The notes under the pieces were generated by a model. That model worked only from the letters and a program-made list of their open reading frames with translations, ran no database searches and was not told the origin of the DNA. Shown here piece by piece: positions 1-7,430 of a DNA stretch of 24,058 bases. The translations under genes were made by a program, and so were the position numbers. The stretch's first letter is position 1, and each line of letters starts with the position of its first letter. The stretch covers positions 1 through 24,058 of the forward strand of contig CAJJNI010000009.1 in assembly GCA_905193085.1 (NCBI GenBank), given 5' to 3'. This DNA comes from an uncultured Lachnospiraceae bacterium. Its GTDB lineage: Bacteria > Bacillota > Clostridia > Lachnospirales > Lachnospiraceae.

Positions 1-167
1 GCGAAGGTACTATTCCGCTTCAGACATTAAGAGCAGATATTGACTATGGTTTCGCTGAAGCAGACACAACTTATGGTAAGTTAGGTGTTAAGGTTTGGAT
101 TTACAAAGGCGAAGTACTTCCAACTAAAGCTGCTAAAGCAGAAGTAAAGGAAGGGAGCGATAAATAA
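1..167 (+). CDS. rpsC: 30S ribosomal protein S3, C-terminal fragment
   Basis: This is the 3' end of rpsC; the start lies before the window, and the frame is read from base 3 to a TAA at 165-167. The visible 54 residues include the conserved stretch TLRADIDYGFAEADTTYGKL and the strand GVKVWIYKGEVLP, which belong to the C-terminal domain of S3, followed by a short charged tail rich in Lys, Ala and Glu. S3 sits on the 30S head at the mRNA entry channel. The stop codon overlaps the rplP start (TAATG), so the two are probably translationally coupled, and the rplP ribosome binding site (AAGGAAGGGAG) lies inside the rpsC tail. The order rpsC-rplP-rpmC-rpsQ is the standard end of the S10 operon. Confidence 0.95.
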   Translation, partial: EGTIPLQTLRADIDYGFAEADTTYGKLGVKVWIYKGEVLPTKAAKAEVKEGSDK

Positions 168-604
168 TGTTAATGCCAAAGAGAGTAAAGCGTCGTAAAC
201 AGTTCCGTGGTACTATGACAGGAAAAGCCATGAGAGGCAATAAGATTACTTACGGTGAATATGGTATTGTCGCTTTAGAACCAGCATGGATCAAATCAAA
301 CCAGATTGAAGCTGCCCGTATTGCTATGACACGTTATATCAAGCGTGGTGGTAAAGTTTGGATTAAAATTTTCCCAGATAAACCAGTAACTACAAAACCA
401 GCAGAAACTCGAATGGGTTCCGGTAAAGGAACACTCGAATACTGGGTTGCAGTTGTTAAGCCAGGACGTGTATTGTTTGAAATCGCAGGCGTTTCAGAAG
501 AAATCGCAAAAGAAGCTTTACGTCTTGCTTCACACAAGTTACCAGTTAAGTGTAAGATCGTTTCTCGTGCAGATTTAGAAGGCGGTGATAACAGTGAAAA
601 TTAA
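167..604 (+). CDS. rplP: 50S ribosomal protein L16
   Basis: L16 (145 residues, normal length about 137-145) binds 23S rRNA near the A site and the peptidyl transferase centre. The N-terminus MLMPKRVKRRKQFRG and the segments RYIKRGGKVWIKIFPDKP and RMGSGKGTLEYWVAVVKPG are signature L16 sequence. The start ATG at 167 overlaps the rpsC stop by one base and has a purine-rich site about 8 bases upstream. A second ATG two codons later (MPKRVKRR) is also possible; many L16 proteins begin at either one. The 3' end overlaps the likely rpmC start, giving a tight coupled block. Confidence 0.97.
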   Translation: MLMPKRVKRRKQFRGTMTGKAMRGNKITYGEYGIVALEPAWIKSNQIEAARIAMTRYIKRGGKVWIKIFPDKPVTTKPAETRMGSGKGTLEYWVAVVKPGRVLFEIAGVSEEIAKEALRLASHKLPVKCKIVSRADLEGGDNSEN

Positions 605-797
605 TAAATATGTAGAAGATTTAAAGGCAAAATCAGCTGCAGAATTGAATGATGAATTAGTAGCTGCTAAAAAGGAACTTTTCAATTTAAGATTCCAGAA
701 CGCAACAAATCAGTTAGATAATACTAGCAGAATTAAAGAAGTTAGAAAGAATATCGCAAGAATTCAGACAGTTATGTCAGAAGTTGCTTCCAAATAA
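594..797 (+). CDS. rpmC: 50S ribosomal protein L29
   Basis: L29 is a small two-helix coiled protein of the 50S subunit near the tunnel exit. The protein carries KELFNLRFQNATNQLDNTSR, the conserved L29 turn, and is alpha-helical throughout. An in-frame GTG at 585 would add three residues, but the GTG at 594 gives the usual N-terminus MKINKYVEDLKAK (67 residues, the family norm) and is better spaced from the GAAGGCGG motif at 578-585. I therefore chose 594. The start overlaps the end of rplP by 11 bases, so translation is coupled to L16. GTG as a start also occurs at rpsQ, rplE, rpmJ and rpoA in this window. Confidence 0.93.
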   Translation: MKINKYVEDLKAKSAAELNDELVAAKKELFNLRFQNATNQLDNTSRIKEVRKNIARIQTVMSEVASK

Positions 798-835
798 TTC
801 ATTGATTTAGGAATCTGAGAAAGGAGAATAGTATC

Positions 836-1090
836 GTGGAAAGAAATTTAAGAAAAACACGTATCGGTAAAGTTGTAAGTGACAAGATGGATAAGACTAT
901 CGTTGTAGCTGTACAGGATAACGTAAAGCATCCATTATACAAGAAAATTGTTAAGAGAACATATAAATTAAAAGCTCATGATGAAAACAACGAATGTGGT
1001 ATTGGTGATACAGTAAAAGTTATGGAAACAAGACCATTATCTAAAGATAAGAGATGGAGACTTGTAGAAATCATCGAGAAGGCTAGATAG
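836..1090 (+). CDS. rpsQ: 30S ribosomal protein S17
   Basis: S17 is a primary 16S rRNA binding protein with an OB fold (84 residues, normal). The sequence RKTRIGKVVSDKMDKTIVV is the classic S17 start, and HPLYKKIVKRTYKLKAHDE and ETRPLSKDKRWRLVEI complete the fold. The start is GTG at 836, preceded by GAAAGGAG at 820-827 with about 8 bases of spacing. It sits 38 bases after rpmC and 17 bases before rplN, within one operon. Nothing unusual was seen apart from the GTG start. Confidence 0.97.
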   Translation: MERNLRKTRIGKVVSDKMDKTIVVAVQDNVKHPLYKKIVKRTYKLKAHDENNECGIGDTVKVMETRPLSKDKRWRLVEIIEKAR

Positions 1091-1107
1091 TAGAAAGGAG
1101 TATTATT

Positions 1108-1476
1108 ATGATTCAGCAGGAAACAAGACTTAAAGTCGCTGATAATACAGGCGCTAAGGAATTGCTTTGCATCAGAGTAATGGGCGGTTCTACTAGAAGA
1201 TATGCAAACATCGGTGACATAATCGTTGCTTCAGTCAAAGAAGCAACACCAGGCGGTGTTGTTAAAAAAGGTGATGTAGTAAAGGCCGTTGTTGTTCGTA
1301 CCGTAAAAGGCGCACGTCGTAAAGACGGTTCTTATATCAAGTTTGATGAGAACGCTGCAGTTATTATCAAAGATGACAAGACACCAAAGGGAACCCGTAT
1401 TTTTGGACCAGTAGCAAGAGAGCTAAGAGATAAACAGTTTATGAAAATTGTTTCTTTAGCACCAGAAGTATTATAG
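1108..1476 (+). CDS. rplN: 50S ribosomal protein L14
   Basis: L14 (122 residues, the exact family length) is a beta-barrel protein that forms part of the inter-subunit bridge and contacts L19 and 16S rRNA. MIQQETRLKVADNTGAKEL is the universal L14 N-terminus; GDIIVASVKEATPGG, KKGDVVKAVVVRT and GTRIFGPVARELR are also conserved. ATG at 1108 follows AAAGGAG at 1094-1100. In the usual order it opens the spc block (rplN-rplX-rplE-rpsN-rpsH), but here there is no promoter or terminator between rpsQ and rplN, so S10 and spc transcription appear continuous. Confidence 0.98.
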   Translation: MIQQETRLKVADNTGAKELLCIRVMGGSTRRYANIGDIIVASVKEATPGGVVKKGDVVKAVVVRTVKGARRKDGSYIKFDENAAVIIKDDKTPKGTRIFGPVARELRDKQFMKIVSLAPEVL

Positions 1477-1486
1477 GAGGTGCAGT

Positions 1487-1798
1487 ATGTCAGCCAGTAA
1501 GATTAGAAAAGGTGATTTAGTTAGAGTAATCACTGGAAAAGATAAAGATAAAGAAGGCAAAGTATTGTCTGTTAATGCAAAGAACCACACTGTACTTGTT
1601 GAAGGAATCAACATGGTTTCCAAGCATACAAAGCCAAATGCACAGAACCAGACAGGCGGTATTGTAAGCCAGGAATCTTCTATTGATATTTCAAACGTTA
1701 TGTTAGTAGTTGACGGAAAAGCAACAAGAGTTGGTTTCAAAGTAGAAGATGGTAAAAAAGTGCGTGTTGCAAAGGCAACAGGTAAGGTTATTGATTAA
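1487..1798 (+). CDS. rplX: 50S ribosomal protein L24
   Basis: L24 (103 residues) starts 50S assembly and binds the 5' end of 23S rRNA. The N-terminal KOW motif is visible as KIRKGDLVRVITGKDKDKEG, followed by GKVLSVNAKNHTVLVEGIN and the conserved K-H-T-K-P segment. The ATG at 1487 follows AGGAGGTG. Only 10 bases separate it from rplN. It is a complete, typical member. Confidence 0.97.
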   Translation: MSASKIRKGDLVRVITGKDKDKEGKVLSVNAKNHTVLVEGINMVSKHTKPNAQNQTGGIVSQESSIDISNVMLVVDGKATRVGFKVEDGKKVRVAKATGKVID

Positions 1799-1818
1799 TT
1801 AGAGAGGAGGACCGTAAA

Positions 1819-2358
1819 GTGAGCAGACTTAAAGACACTTACAATAATGAAATTGTAGATGCATTAATGAAGAAGTTTGGATACAAGAATATTATGCAGG
1901 TACCTAAGCTTGATAAGATTGTAATTAACATGGGTGTTGGTGAAGCAAAGGATAACGCTAAGGTGTTAGACGCAGCTGTAAAAGACCTCGAAACAATCTC
2001 TGGCCAGAAGGCTGTTTTAACAAGAGCAAAGAAGTCAGTCGCTAACTTCAAGATCAGAGAAGGTCTTGCAATTGGATGTAAGGTTACACTGAGAGGGGAA
2101 AAGATGTACGAATTCCTTGATCGTCTTGTAAACCTTTCACTTCCTAGAGTACGTGACTTTAGAGGTGTAAACCCTAATTCATTCGATGGAAGAGGTAACT
2201 ACGCTCTCGGAATCAAAGAACAGATCATCTTCCCGGAAATCGAATATGATAAGGTTGATAAGGTTAGAGGTATGGACATTATCTTTGTTACTACTGCTAA
2301 CACAGACGAAGAAGCTCGTGAATTATTGACATTATTCAACATGCCGTTTAAGAAATAG
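1819..2358 (+). CDS. rplE: 50S ribosomal protein L5
   Basis: L5 (179 residues, normal) binds 5S rRNA and forms the central protuberance. Signature segments are VPKLDKIVINMGVGEA, KKSVANFKIREG, LVNLSLPRVRDFRG and GNYALGIKEQIIFPEI. The start is GTG at 1819, with GAGGAGG at 1804-1810 in good position. In Escherichia coli the S8 repressor site lies at the start of this gene. Here I see no such structure at rplE; the S8-like element lies instead upstream of rpsH. Confidence 0.98.
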   Translation: MSRLKDTYNNEIVDALMKKFGYKNIMQVPKLDKIVINMGVGEAKDNAKVLDAAVKDLETISGQKAVLTRAKKSVANFKIREGLAIGCKVTLRGEKMYEFLDRLVNLSLPRVRDFRGVNPNSFDGRGNYALGIKEQIIFPEIEYDKVDKVRGMDIIFVTTANTDEEARELLTLFNMPFKK

Positions 2359-2372
2359 TTAGGAGGGCACTT

Positions 2373-2558
2373 ATGGCTAAAACATCTATGAAGATTAAGC
2401 AGCAGAGAAAGGCTAAATTTTCAACACAGGAATATAACCGCTGTAGAGTTTGTGGTCGTCCACATGCTTATTTAAGAAAATATGGCGTTTGCAGAATCTG
2501 TTTCCGTGAATTAGCTTATAAGGGAGAAATCCCAGGCGTAAAGAAAGCATCCTGGTAG
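2373..2558 (+). CDS. rpsZ: 30S ribosomal protein S14, zinc-binding (type Z)
   Basis: This is the short, zinc-binding form of S14 (61 residues), also named rpsN in many annotations. The zinc ribbon is seen as CRVCGRPHAYLRKYGVCRIC, giving four cysteines in two CxxC pairs, followed by FRELAYKGEIPGVKKASW, the universal C-terminus. It binds the 3' major domain of 16S rRNA in the head of the 30S subunit. The type Z form is usual in Firmicutes. ATG 2373 follows TAGGAGGG. It is the last gene before a 218-base gap that has its own promoter, so it may mark the end of a first co-regulated block. Confidence 0.97.
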   Translation: MAKTSMKIKQQRKAKFSTQEYNRCRVCGRPHAYLRKYGVCRICFRELAYKGEIPGVKKASW

Positions 2559-2577
2559 GATACAGCTTTCAAAAGAT

Positions 2578-2620
2578 ACACCAGGTTGCGTTGACAAACA
2601 GCCCTGGTGTGTGATAGAAT
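2578..2620 (+). promoter_or_regulatory. Internal spc promoter upstream of rpsH
   Basis: A perfect -35 box TTGACA (2591-2596) lies 18 bases from a good -10 box TAGAAT (2615-2620). Transcription would start near 2627 and cover the structured leader and rpsH. An 8-bp perfect inverted repeat, ACACCAGG (2578-2585) and CCTGGTGT (2603-2610), straddles the -35 box with 17 bases between the arms. It could be an operator or a weak hairpin at the end of the rpsZ transcript; no T-run follows it, so it is not a standard terminator. Confidence 0.8.
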
Positions 2621-2626
2621 AAACAG

Positions 2627-2766
2627 GTATTATGTGTCCGGACGGATGCATAACATAGAGCAACTCATGTAAGTCGCTTTTAAAACAATCGGTGAGTTTC
2701 CATCACCTGATATCATCAATCGCTTCTGCGATTGGTGAAAAGCGATACTGCTAAAGTTTAAGGAGG
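2627..2766 (+). promoter_or_regulatory. Structured rpsH leader, predicted S8 autoregulatory site
   Basis: The leader can fold into a chain of hairpins and a three-way junction. The closing helix pairs AGTCGCTTTT (2672-2681) with AAAAGCGATACT (2738-2749). Inside are helix ATCGGTGA/TCACCTGAT (2688-2695/2703-2711) and a 10-bp helix 2714-2723/2728-2737 with a TTCT loop. The outer strands read TAAGTC (2670-2675) and GATACTG (2744-2750), which are the bases of the S8-binding core of 16S rRNA helix 21 (E. coli 594-599 and 639-645, from memory). The ribosome binding site AAGGAGG starts 10 bases after the helix. That S8 binds here and represses its own operon is inference from this mimicry. Confidence 0.7.
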
Positions 2767-2776
2767 AAATTTTAAA

Positions 2777-3178
2777 ATGGCAATGAGCGATCCAATCGCA
2801 GATATGCTTACAAGAATTCGTAACGCAAATACTGCAAAACATGACACTGTAGATGTACCTTCATCAAAGATGAAATTAGCAATTGCTGAAATTCTTTTCA
2901 ACGAAGGTTATATTAAGAAATATGAAGTGATTGAAGATGGTATTTTCAAGACAATCCACATCACATTAAAGTATGGTAAGGATAAGAACGAAAAGATCAT
3001 TACAGGTCTTAAGAGAATTTCAAAACCAGGTCTTAGAGTATACGCTGGAAAAGATGAACTTCCAAGAGTACTCGGAGGATTAGGTGTTGCTATCATTTCA
3101 ACAAACAAAGGTATTTTAACAGACAAGGAAGCTAGAAAGCAGCAGGTTGGCGGCGAAGTACTGGCTTTCATCTGGTAA
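2777..3178 (+). CDS. rpsH: 30S ribosomal protein S8
   Basis: S8 (133 residues, normal 130-133) binds helices 21 and 25 of 16S rRNA in the 30S platform and in several bacteria is the feedback repressor of the spc operon. The start MSDPIADMLTRIRNAN, here preceded by MA, and the C-terminal segment GVAIISTNKGILTDKEARKQ are universal S8 sequence. ATG 2777 lies 10 bases after AGGAGG; an ATG two codons later is spaced too far. It is the first gene after the internal promoter and leader, which fits autogenous control. Confidence 0.98.
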   Translation: MAMSDPIADMLTRIRNANTAKHDTVDVPSSKMKLAIAEILFNEGYIKKYEVIEDGIFKTIHITLKYGKDKNEKIITGLKRISKPGLRVYAGKDELPRVLGGLGVAIISTNKGILTDKEARKQQVGGEVLAFIW

Positions 3179-3203
3179 TGTATAAATTGAAGGAGGTGCG
3201 GGC

Positions 3204-3743
3204 ATGTCACGTATAGGAAGAATGCCTATCGCTATACCTGCTGGTGTTACCGTAGATATAGCAGAAAATAATAAGGTTACTGTAAAAGGACCAAAGGGAA
3301 CACTCGAAAGAGTTTTGCCGGCAGAAATGGAAATTAAGAAAGACGGCGAGACAGTCGTTGTTACAAGACCAAATGATTTAAAGAAGATGAAATCATTACA
3401 TGGTCTCACAAGAACACTTATCAATAACATGGTAATCGGTGTTTCTGAAGGATATACAAAAGAACTTGAAGTTAATGGTGTTGGTTACAGAGCACAGAAG
3501 CAGGGTAACAAGTTAGTTCTCGCTCTTGGATATTCACATCCTGTAGAAATAATCGATCCGGAAGGTCTGGAAACAGCTGTTGACGGAAACAAGATTATTG
3601 TTAAAGGTATCGATAAAGAAAAGGTCGGCCAGTACGCTGCTGAAATCAGAGCTAAGAGAGCTCCTGAACCATATAAGGGTAAGGGAATTAAGTATGCTGA
3701 TGAAGTAATCAGACGTAAAGTTGGTAAGACTGGTAAGAAATAA
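3204..3743 (+). CDS. rplF: 50S ribosomal protein L6
   Basis: L6 (179 residues, normal) has two similar alpha/beta domains and binds near the GTPase-associated centre and sarcin-ricin loop. MSRIGRMPIAIPAGVTV, VKGPKGTLER, GVGYRAQKQGNKLVLALG and KRAPEPYKGKGIKYADE are conserved L6 sequence. ATG 3204 follows GGAGGTG. It sits 25 bases after rpsH and 18 before rplR. Confidence 0.98.
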   Translation: MSRIGRMPIAIPAGVTVDIAENNKVTVKGPKGTLERVLPAEMEIKKDGETVVVTRPNDLKKMKSLHGLTRTLINNMVIGVSEGYTKELEVNGVGYRAQKQGNKLVLALGYSHPVEIIDPEGLETAVDGNKIIVKGIDKEKVGQYAAEIRAKRAPEPYKGKGIKYADEVIRRKVGKTGKK

Positions 3744-3761
3744 TTAAAGGAGTGAACAAAG

Positions 3762-4130
3762 ATGGTTAGTAAAGAATCAAGAGCGGTTATCCGTGAAAAA
3801 AAGCACAAGAGATTACGTAATCGTTTTGCTGGTACAGCTGAAAGACCACGTCTTGCTGTATTTAGAAGTAACAATCATATGTATGCTCAGATTATTGACG
3901 ATACAGTTGGAAATACATTAGTAGCAGCTTCAACACTTGAAAAGAGTGTAAAGGCTGAACTTGAGAAGACTAACAACGTTGATGCAGCAGCATATTTAGG
4001 AACAGTTATCGCAAAGAGAGCATTAGAAAAAGGTATTTCAACTGTTGTCTTTGACAGAGGCGGATTCATATATCAGGGTAAAGTTAAAGCATTAGCAGAA
4101 GCAGCAAGAGAAGCTGGTCTGGAATTCTAG
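3762..4130 (+). CDS. rplR: 50S ribosomal protein L18
   Basis: L18 (122 residues) binds 5S rRNA together with L5 in the central protuberance. The basic N-terminus KHKRLRNRFAGTAERPRLAV, the segment NHMYAQIIDD and the C-terminus FDRGGFIYQGKVKALAEAAR are diagnostic. ATG 3762 follows AAAGGAG at 3746-3752. A complete, ordinary member of the operon. Confidence 0.98.
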   Translation: MVSKESRAVIREKKHKRLRNRFAGTAERPRLAVFRSNNHMYAQIIDDTVGNTLVAASTLEKSVKAELEKTNNVDAAAYLGTVIAKRALEKGISTVVFDRGGFIYQGKVKALAEAAREAGLEF

Positions 4131-4146
4131 TCGAGGAGGAACACAC

Positions 4147-4656
4147 ATGAAACGTACAATTATTGATGCTAGTCAGTTAGAATTAGAAGAAAAAGTAGTA
4201 TCAATTAAGCGTGTAACTAAGGTTGTAAAGGGTGGACGTCACATGAGATTTGCAGCTTTAGTAGTTGTCGGTGATGGCAATGGTCACGTTGGTGCTGGTT
4301 TAGGCAAGGCTATGGAAATTCCAGAAGCCATTCGTAAGGGCAAAGAAGATGCTATGAAGAAGCTTATTGAAGTACCGGTTGATGCAAACAACAGCATTCC
4401 ACATGATAATATAGGTAAGTTTGGCAGTGCTTCTGTATTACTTAAGAAGGCTCCAGAAGGTACTGGTATCATCGCAGGCGGTCCTGCACGAAACGTGCTT
4501 GAACTTGCAGGTCTTAAGAATATCCGTACAAAGTCATTAGGCTCAAACAACAAGCAGAATGTAGTACTTGCTACAATCAAAGGTTTGTCAGAGTTGAAAA
4601 CTCCAGAAGAAGTAGCCAGACTTCGCGGTAAATCTGTAGAAGAAATCTTAGGCTAG
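4147..4656 (+). CDS. rpsE: 30S ribosomal protein S5
   Basis: S5 (169 residues) lies at the mRNA entry tunnel and affects decoding accuracy. The N-terminal double-stranded RNA-binding fold is seen in LEEKVVSIKRVTKVVKGGRH and FAALVVVGDGNGHVGAGLGK, and the C-terminal half in GTGIIAGGPARNVLELAGL and RTKSLGSNNKQNVVLAT. ATG 4147 follows GAGGAGG. It is 16 bases after rplR, in the usual order. Confidence 0.98.
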   Translation: MKRTIIDASQLELEEKVVSIKRVTKVVKGGRHMRFAALVVVGDGNGHVGAGLGKAMEIPEAIRKGKEDAMKKLIEVPVDANNSIPHDNIGKFGSASVLLKKAPEGTGIIAGGPARNVLELAGLKNIRTKSLGSNNKQNVVLATIKGLSELKTPEEVARLRGKSVEEILG

Positions 4657-4677
4657 GCTTAATAGGAGGAAATCAAA

Positions 4678-4860
4678 ATGGCAGATAAATTAAAAATTAC
4701 TTTAGTAAAATCTACAATTGGTGCTGTTCCGAAGCATGTAAAGACAGTTGAAGCTCTTGGCTTAAAGAAGCTTAACAAGACTGTTGAACTTCCGGACAAC
4801 AAAGCAACAAGAGGTATGATTCAGCAGGTAAGACACTTAGTAAAAGTGGAAGAAATCTAA
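4678..4860 (+). CDS. rpmD: 50S ribosomal protein L30
   Basis: L30 (60 residues, normal) is a small 50S protein. KITLVKSTIGAVPKHVKTVE and LGLKKLNKTVELPDN, then IQQVRHLVKVEE at the end, identify the bacterial L30 family. ATG 4678 follows TAGGAGG. The stop at 4858-4860 is followed at once by the ribosome binding site of rplO. Confidence 0.97.
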   Translation: MADKLKITLVKSTIGAVPKHVKTVEALGLKKLNKTVELPDNKATRGMIQQVRHLVKVEEI

Positions 4861-4877
4861 TGACAGGAGGTGCAACA

Positions 4878-5318
4878 ATGGACTTATCTAACTTAAAGGC
4901 TGCAGAAGGCTCAGTTCAGAGTGATAACTTCAGAAGAGGCCGTGGACATGGTTCAGGAAATGGTAAGACAGCTGGTAAGGGCCATAAGGGACAGAAGGCT
5001 CGTTCAGGAGCTCCAAGACCAGGCTTTGAAGGTGGTCAGATGCCATTATACAGAAGAATTCCAAAGAGAGGATTCACAAATAGAAATACTTTAGAAATCG
5101 TAGGTATTAATGTAAGTGCCCTTGAAAGATTCGATAACGATGCAGTAGTAACAGTTGACGAGTTAATCGCAACAGGTATCGTAAAGAATCCTAGAGATGG
5201 TGTAAAGATTCTTGGTAATGGTGAACTTACAAAGAAGCTTACAGTAAAAGCAAATGCTTTCTCAGAAGGCGCAAAAGCTAAAATCGAAGCACTTGGCGGA
5301 ACCTGCGAGGTGATTTAA
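4878..5318 (+). CDS. rplO: 50S ribosomal protein L15
   Basis: L15 (146 residues) is a late-assembly 50S protein with a long basic, glycine-rich N-terminal extension, visible as FRRGRGHGSGNGKTAGKGHK and AGAPRPG-like sequence, followed by the globular domain. An in-frame ATG overlaps the rpmD stop at 4860, but the strong site AGGAGG (4865-4870) lies inside that extension and is ideally placed for ATG 4878, which gives the usual N-terminus MDLSNLKAAEGS. I chose 4878. The TAA stop overlaps the secY ATG by one base. Confidence 0.96.
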   Translation: MDLSNLKAAEGSVQSDNFRRGRGHGSGNGKTAGKGHKGQKARSGAPRPGFEGGQMPLYRRIPKRGFTNRNTLEIVGINVSALERFDNDAVVTVDELIATGIVKNPRDGVKILGNGELTKKLTVKANAFSEGAKAKIEALGGTCEVI

Positions 5319-6679
5319 TGTTTAAAACACTTCAGAAAGCATTAAAAGTAAAAGAAGTTAGGCAGAAATTATTATATACGCTTGCGTTATTAGTAGTAGT
5401 CAGAATCGGTTGCCAGATCCCTATTCCGGGAACCGATTCCAGTGTAATTTCGCAAATTTTAGGTTCATTTGATTCAGATGATGCTATGGGGTTCTTTAGT
5501 GCTTTTACAGGTGGCTCATTTGAGAACATGTCATTGTTCGCATTAAACATTACACCATACATCACATCATCCATTATCATGCAGCTTTTAACCATCGCTA
5601 TTCCGCGTCTGGAAGAACTGCAGAGAGATGGTGAAACAGGAAGAAAGAAAATTGCAGAGATTACACGTTATCTGACAATTGCACTTTCTATTATTGAGTC
5701 TCTTGCCATGGCAATTGGCTTTGGTAATCAGGGATTATTCGGGGATACTTCATCCAAAGCACAGTATTTCCTTGTGATTTTAACAGCGGTTGTTACCATG
5801 ACAGCCGGTTCAGCACTCCTTATGTGGTTTGGTGAAAGAATCACAGAAAACGGTGTCGGAAATGGTATTTCTATCATCCTTATGATTAATATCATTGCAA
5901 GAATTCCGGATGACCTTATGAATCTGTTTGAATCAAAGGTTATGATTACGGAAGCAAACGGAAGATCAGTACTTGGTGCTGCATCTGCTGCAATCATTAT
6001 CCTTGCAGTTATCATTGCAATGATTGCTTTTATCGTTATATTAAATGGTGGTGAGAGAAGAATCCCGGTACAGTATGCAAAGAAAGTACAGGGAAGAAAG
6101 ATGTTAGGCGGTCAGTCAAGCCATATTCCATTAAAGGTAAATACCAGTGGTGTTATCCCGGTTATCTTCGCATCTTCACTGATGCAGTTTCCGGTTATCA
6201 TTTCATCTATTCTTGGTAAACAGCCTGGTGATGGAACCTTATGGGGAAAAGTTTTAAAACTTTTAAGTCAGGGTTACTGGTTTGATATTTCTAATCCAAG
6301 AGCATTTGCGTATACCCTTGGATATGTGCTTTATGCAGTATTAGTTATCGCATTTGCATATTTCTATACATCCATTACCTTTAATCCGATAGAAGTGGCT
6401 AATAACATTAAAAAGCAGGGCGGATTTATTCCGGGTATCAGACCTGGTAAACCGACCGAAGAATATTTGACAAAATTACTTAACAACATCGTATTTATCG
6501 GTGCTGTGGGACTTTTAATCGTTGCAACTATTCCACTTGTATTTTCAGGCATATTTGATGCGAAAGTATCATTTGGCGGAACCTCATTAATTATCGTTGT
6601 TGGTGTTATTCTTGAGACTCTTAATAAGATTAGTGCGATGATGGTAGTCCGCAACTATAAAGGATTTTTGGACGATTAA
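5318..6679 (+). CDS. secY: Protein translocase subunit SecY
   Basis: SecY is the channel subunit of the SecYEG translocon in the cytoplasmic membrane. The 453-residue protein shows ten hydrophobic segments, beginning LLYTLALLVVVRIGCQIPIP, and the plug/loop region of the family. Conserved segments are GGSFENMSLFALNITPYITS, ITENGVGNGISIILM, GGERRIPVQYAKKVQGRKM, PLKVNTSGVIPVIFASSLMQ and KQGGFIPGIRPGKPTEEYL. Its start overlaps the rplO stop (TAATG), with GAGGTG just before. A terminator follows 34 bases after the stop, so secY ends the main spc transcript. Confidence 0.98.
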   Translation: MFKTLQKALKVKEVRQKLLYTLALLVVVRIGCQIPIPGTDSSVISQILGSFDSDDAMGFFSAFTGGSFENMSLFALNITPYITSSIIMQLLTIAIPRLEELQRDGETGRKKIAEITRYLTIALSIIESLAMAIGFGNQGLFGDTSSKAQYFLVILTAVVTMTAGSALLMWFGERITENGVGNGISIILMINIIARIPDDLMNLFESKVMITEANGRSVLGAASAAIIILAVIIAMIAFIVILNGGERRIPVQYAKKVQGRKMLGGQSSHIPLKVNTSGVIPVIFASSLMQFPVIISSILGKQPGDGTLWGKVLKLLSQGYWFDISNPRAFAYTLGYVLYAVLVIAFAYFYTSITFNPIEVANNIKKQGGFIPGIRPGKPTEEYLTKLLNNIVFIGAVGLLIVATIPLVFSGIFDAKVSFGGTSLIIVVGVILETLNKISAMMVVRNYKGFLDD

Positions 6680-6712
6680 TACGATATGGTTCACATTCGT
6701 GGCCAGATATAT

Positions 6713-6749
6713 AAAACCCGCAGAAGATATACCTTTTGCGGGTTTTTTT
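6713..6749 (+). terminator. Rho-independent terminator or attenuator between secY and adk
   Basis: A 10-bp stem, AAAACCCGCA (6713-6722) with TGCGGGTTTT (6737-6746), closes a 14-base loop and runs into seven T. It lies between the secY stop and the adk start, in a pair of genes that are usually co-transcribed. I saw no convincing promoter downstream of it, so adk-map-infA may depend on read-through. Confidence 0.85.
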
Positions 6750-6773
6750 AAATATAAGAAAGGCGGTGCATAT

Positions 6774-7418
6774 ATGAAGATTATTATGTTAGGTGCGCCT
6801 GGTGCCGGAAAAGGAACTCAGGCAAAAATGCTTGCAGATAAATATAAGATTCCACATGTTTCAACAGGAGATATATTTCGTGCAAATATAAAGAACGGAA
6901 CGGAATTAGGAACTAAGGCAAAAGTATATATGGATCAGGGAATGTTAGTACCTGATGAACTGACTTGCGACCTCGTGGTAGATAGAATTAAGCAGGATGA
7001 CTGCAAAGACGGATATATTCTGGATGGATTCCCACGGACAATTCCACAGGCAGAATGTCTGGACAAAGCACTGGATGCTTTGAATGATAAGATTGATTTT
7101 GCAGTCAATGTGGAAGTGCCGGATGAAAACATCATTCGCAGAATGTCCGGAAGAAGAGCATGTTTATCATGTGGAAGAACATATCATATTGTATATAATC
7201 CGCCGAAAGAAGAAGGAATCTGTGATGAGTGCAAAAAAGAGCTTGTTTTAAGAGATGATGATAAGCCGGAAACAGTCGAAAAGAGACTGAAGGTATATCA
7301 TGAACAGACACAGCCGCTGATTGATTATTACAGAAATAAAGGTGTACTTGCTGAAGTGGATGGAACCAGAGATATGCAGGAAGTATTTACTGCAATTACA
7401 GATGTTTTGGAAGCTTAA
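6774..7418 (+). CDS. adk: Adenylate kinase, zinc-lid type
   Basis: Adenylate kinase converts ATP and AMP to two ADP in the cytoplasm. The 214-residue protein has the P-loop GAPGAGKGT (7-15), the AMP-binding segments STGDIFRANI (30-39) and GYILDGFPRT (80-89), and a long LID domain with four cysteines (C130, C133, C150, C153) that should bind zinc, as in Gram-positive enzymes. The open frame extends upstream through the terminator, but AAGGCGG before ATG 6774 and the N-terminus MKIIMLGAPG mark the true start. It is followed 12 bases later by map, the classic adk-map pair. Confidence 0.97.
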   Translation: MKIIMLGAPGAGKGTQAKMLADKYKIPHVSTGDIFRANIKNGTELGTKAKVYMDQGMLVPDELTCDLVVDRIKQDDCKDGYILDGFPRTIPQAECLDKALDALNDKIDFAVNVEVPDENIIRRMSGRRACLSCGRTYHIVYNPPKEEGICDECKKELVLRDDDKPETVEKRLKVYHEQTQPLIDYYRNKGVLAEVDGTRDMQEVFTAITDVLEA

Positions 7419-7430
7419 AGAGGCGATCAC

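Noticed and set aside
6690..6715. Possible adk promoter TTCACA with TATAAA
   Set aside because: The spacing is 14 bases and the site lies upstream of the terminator, so it would not escape termination.
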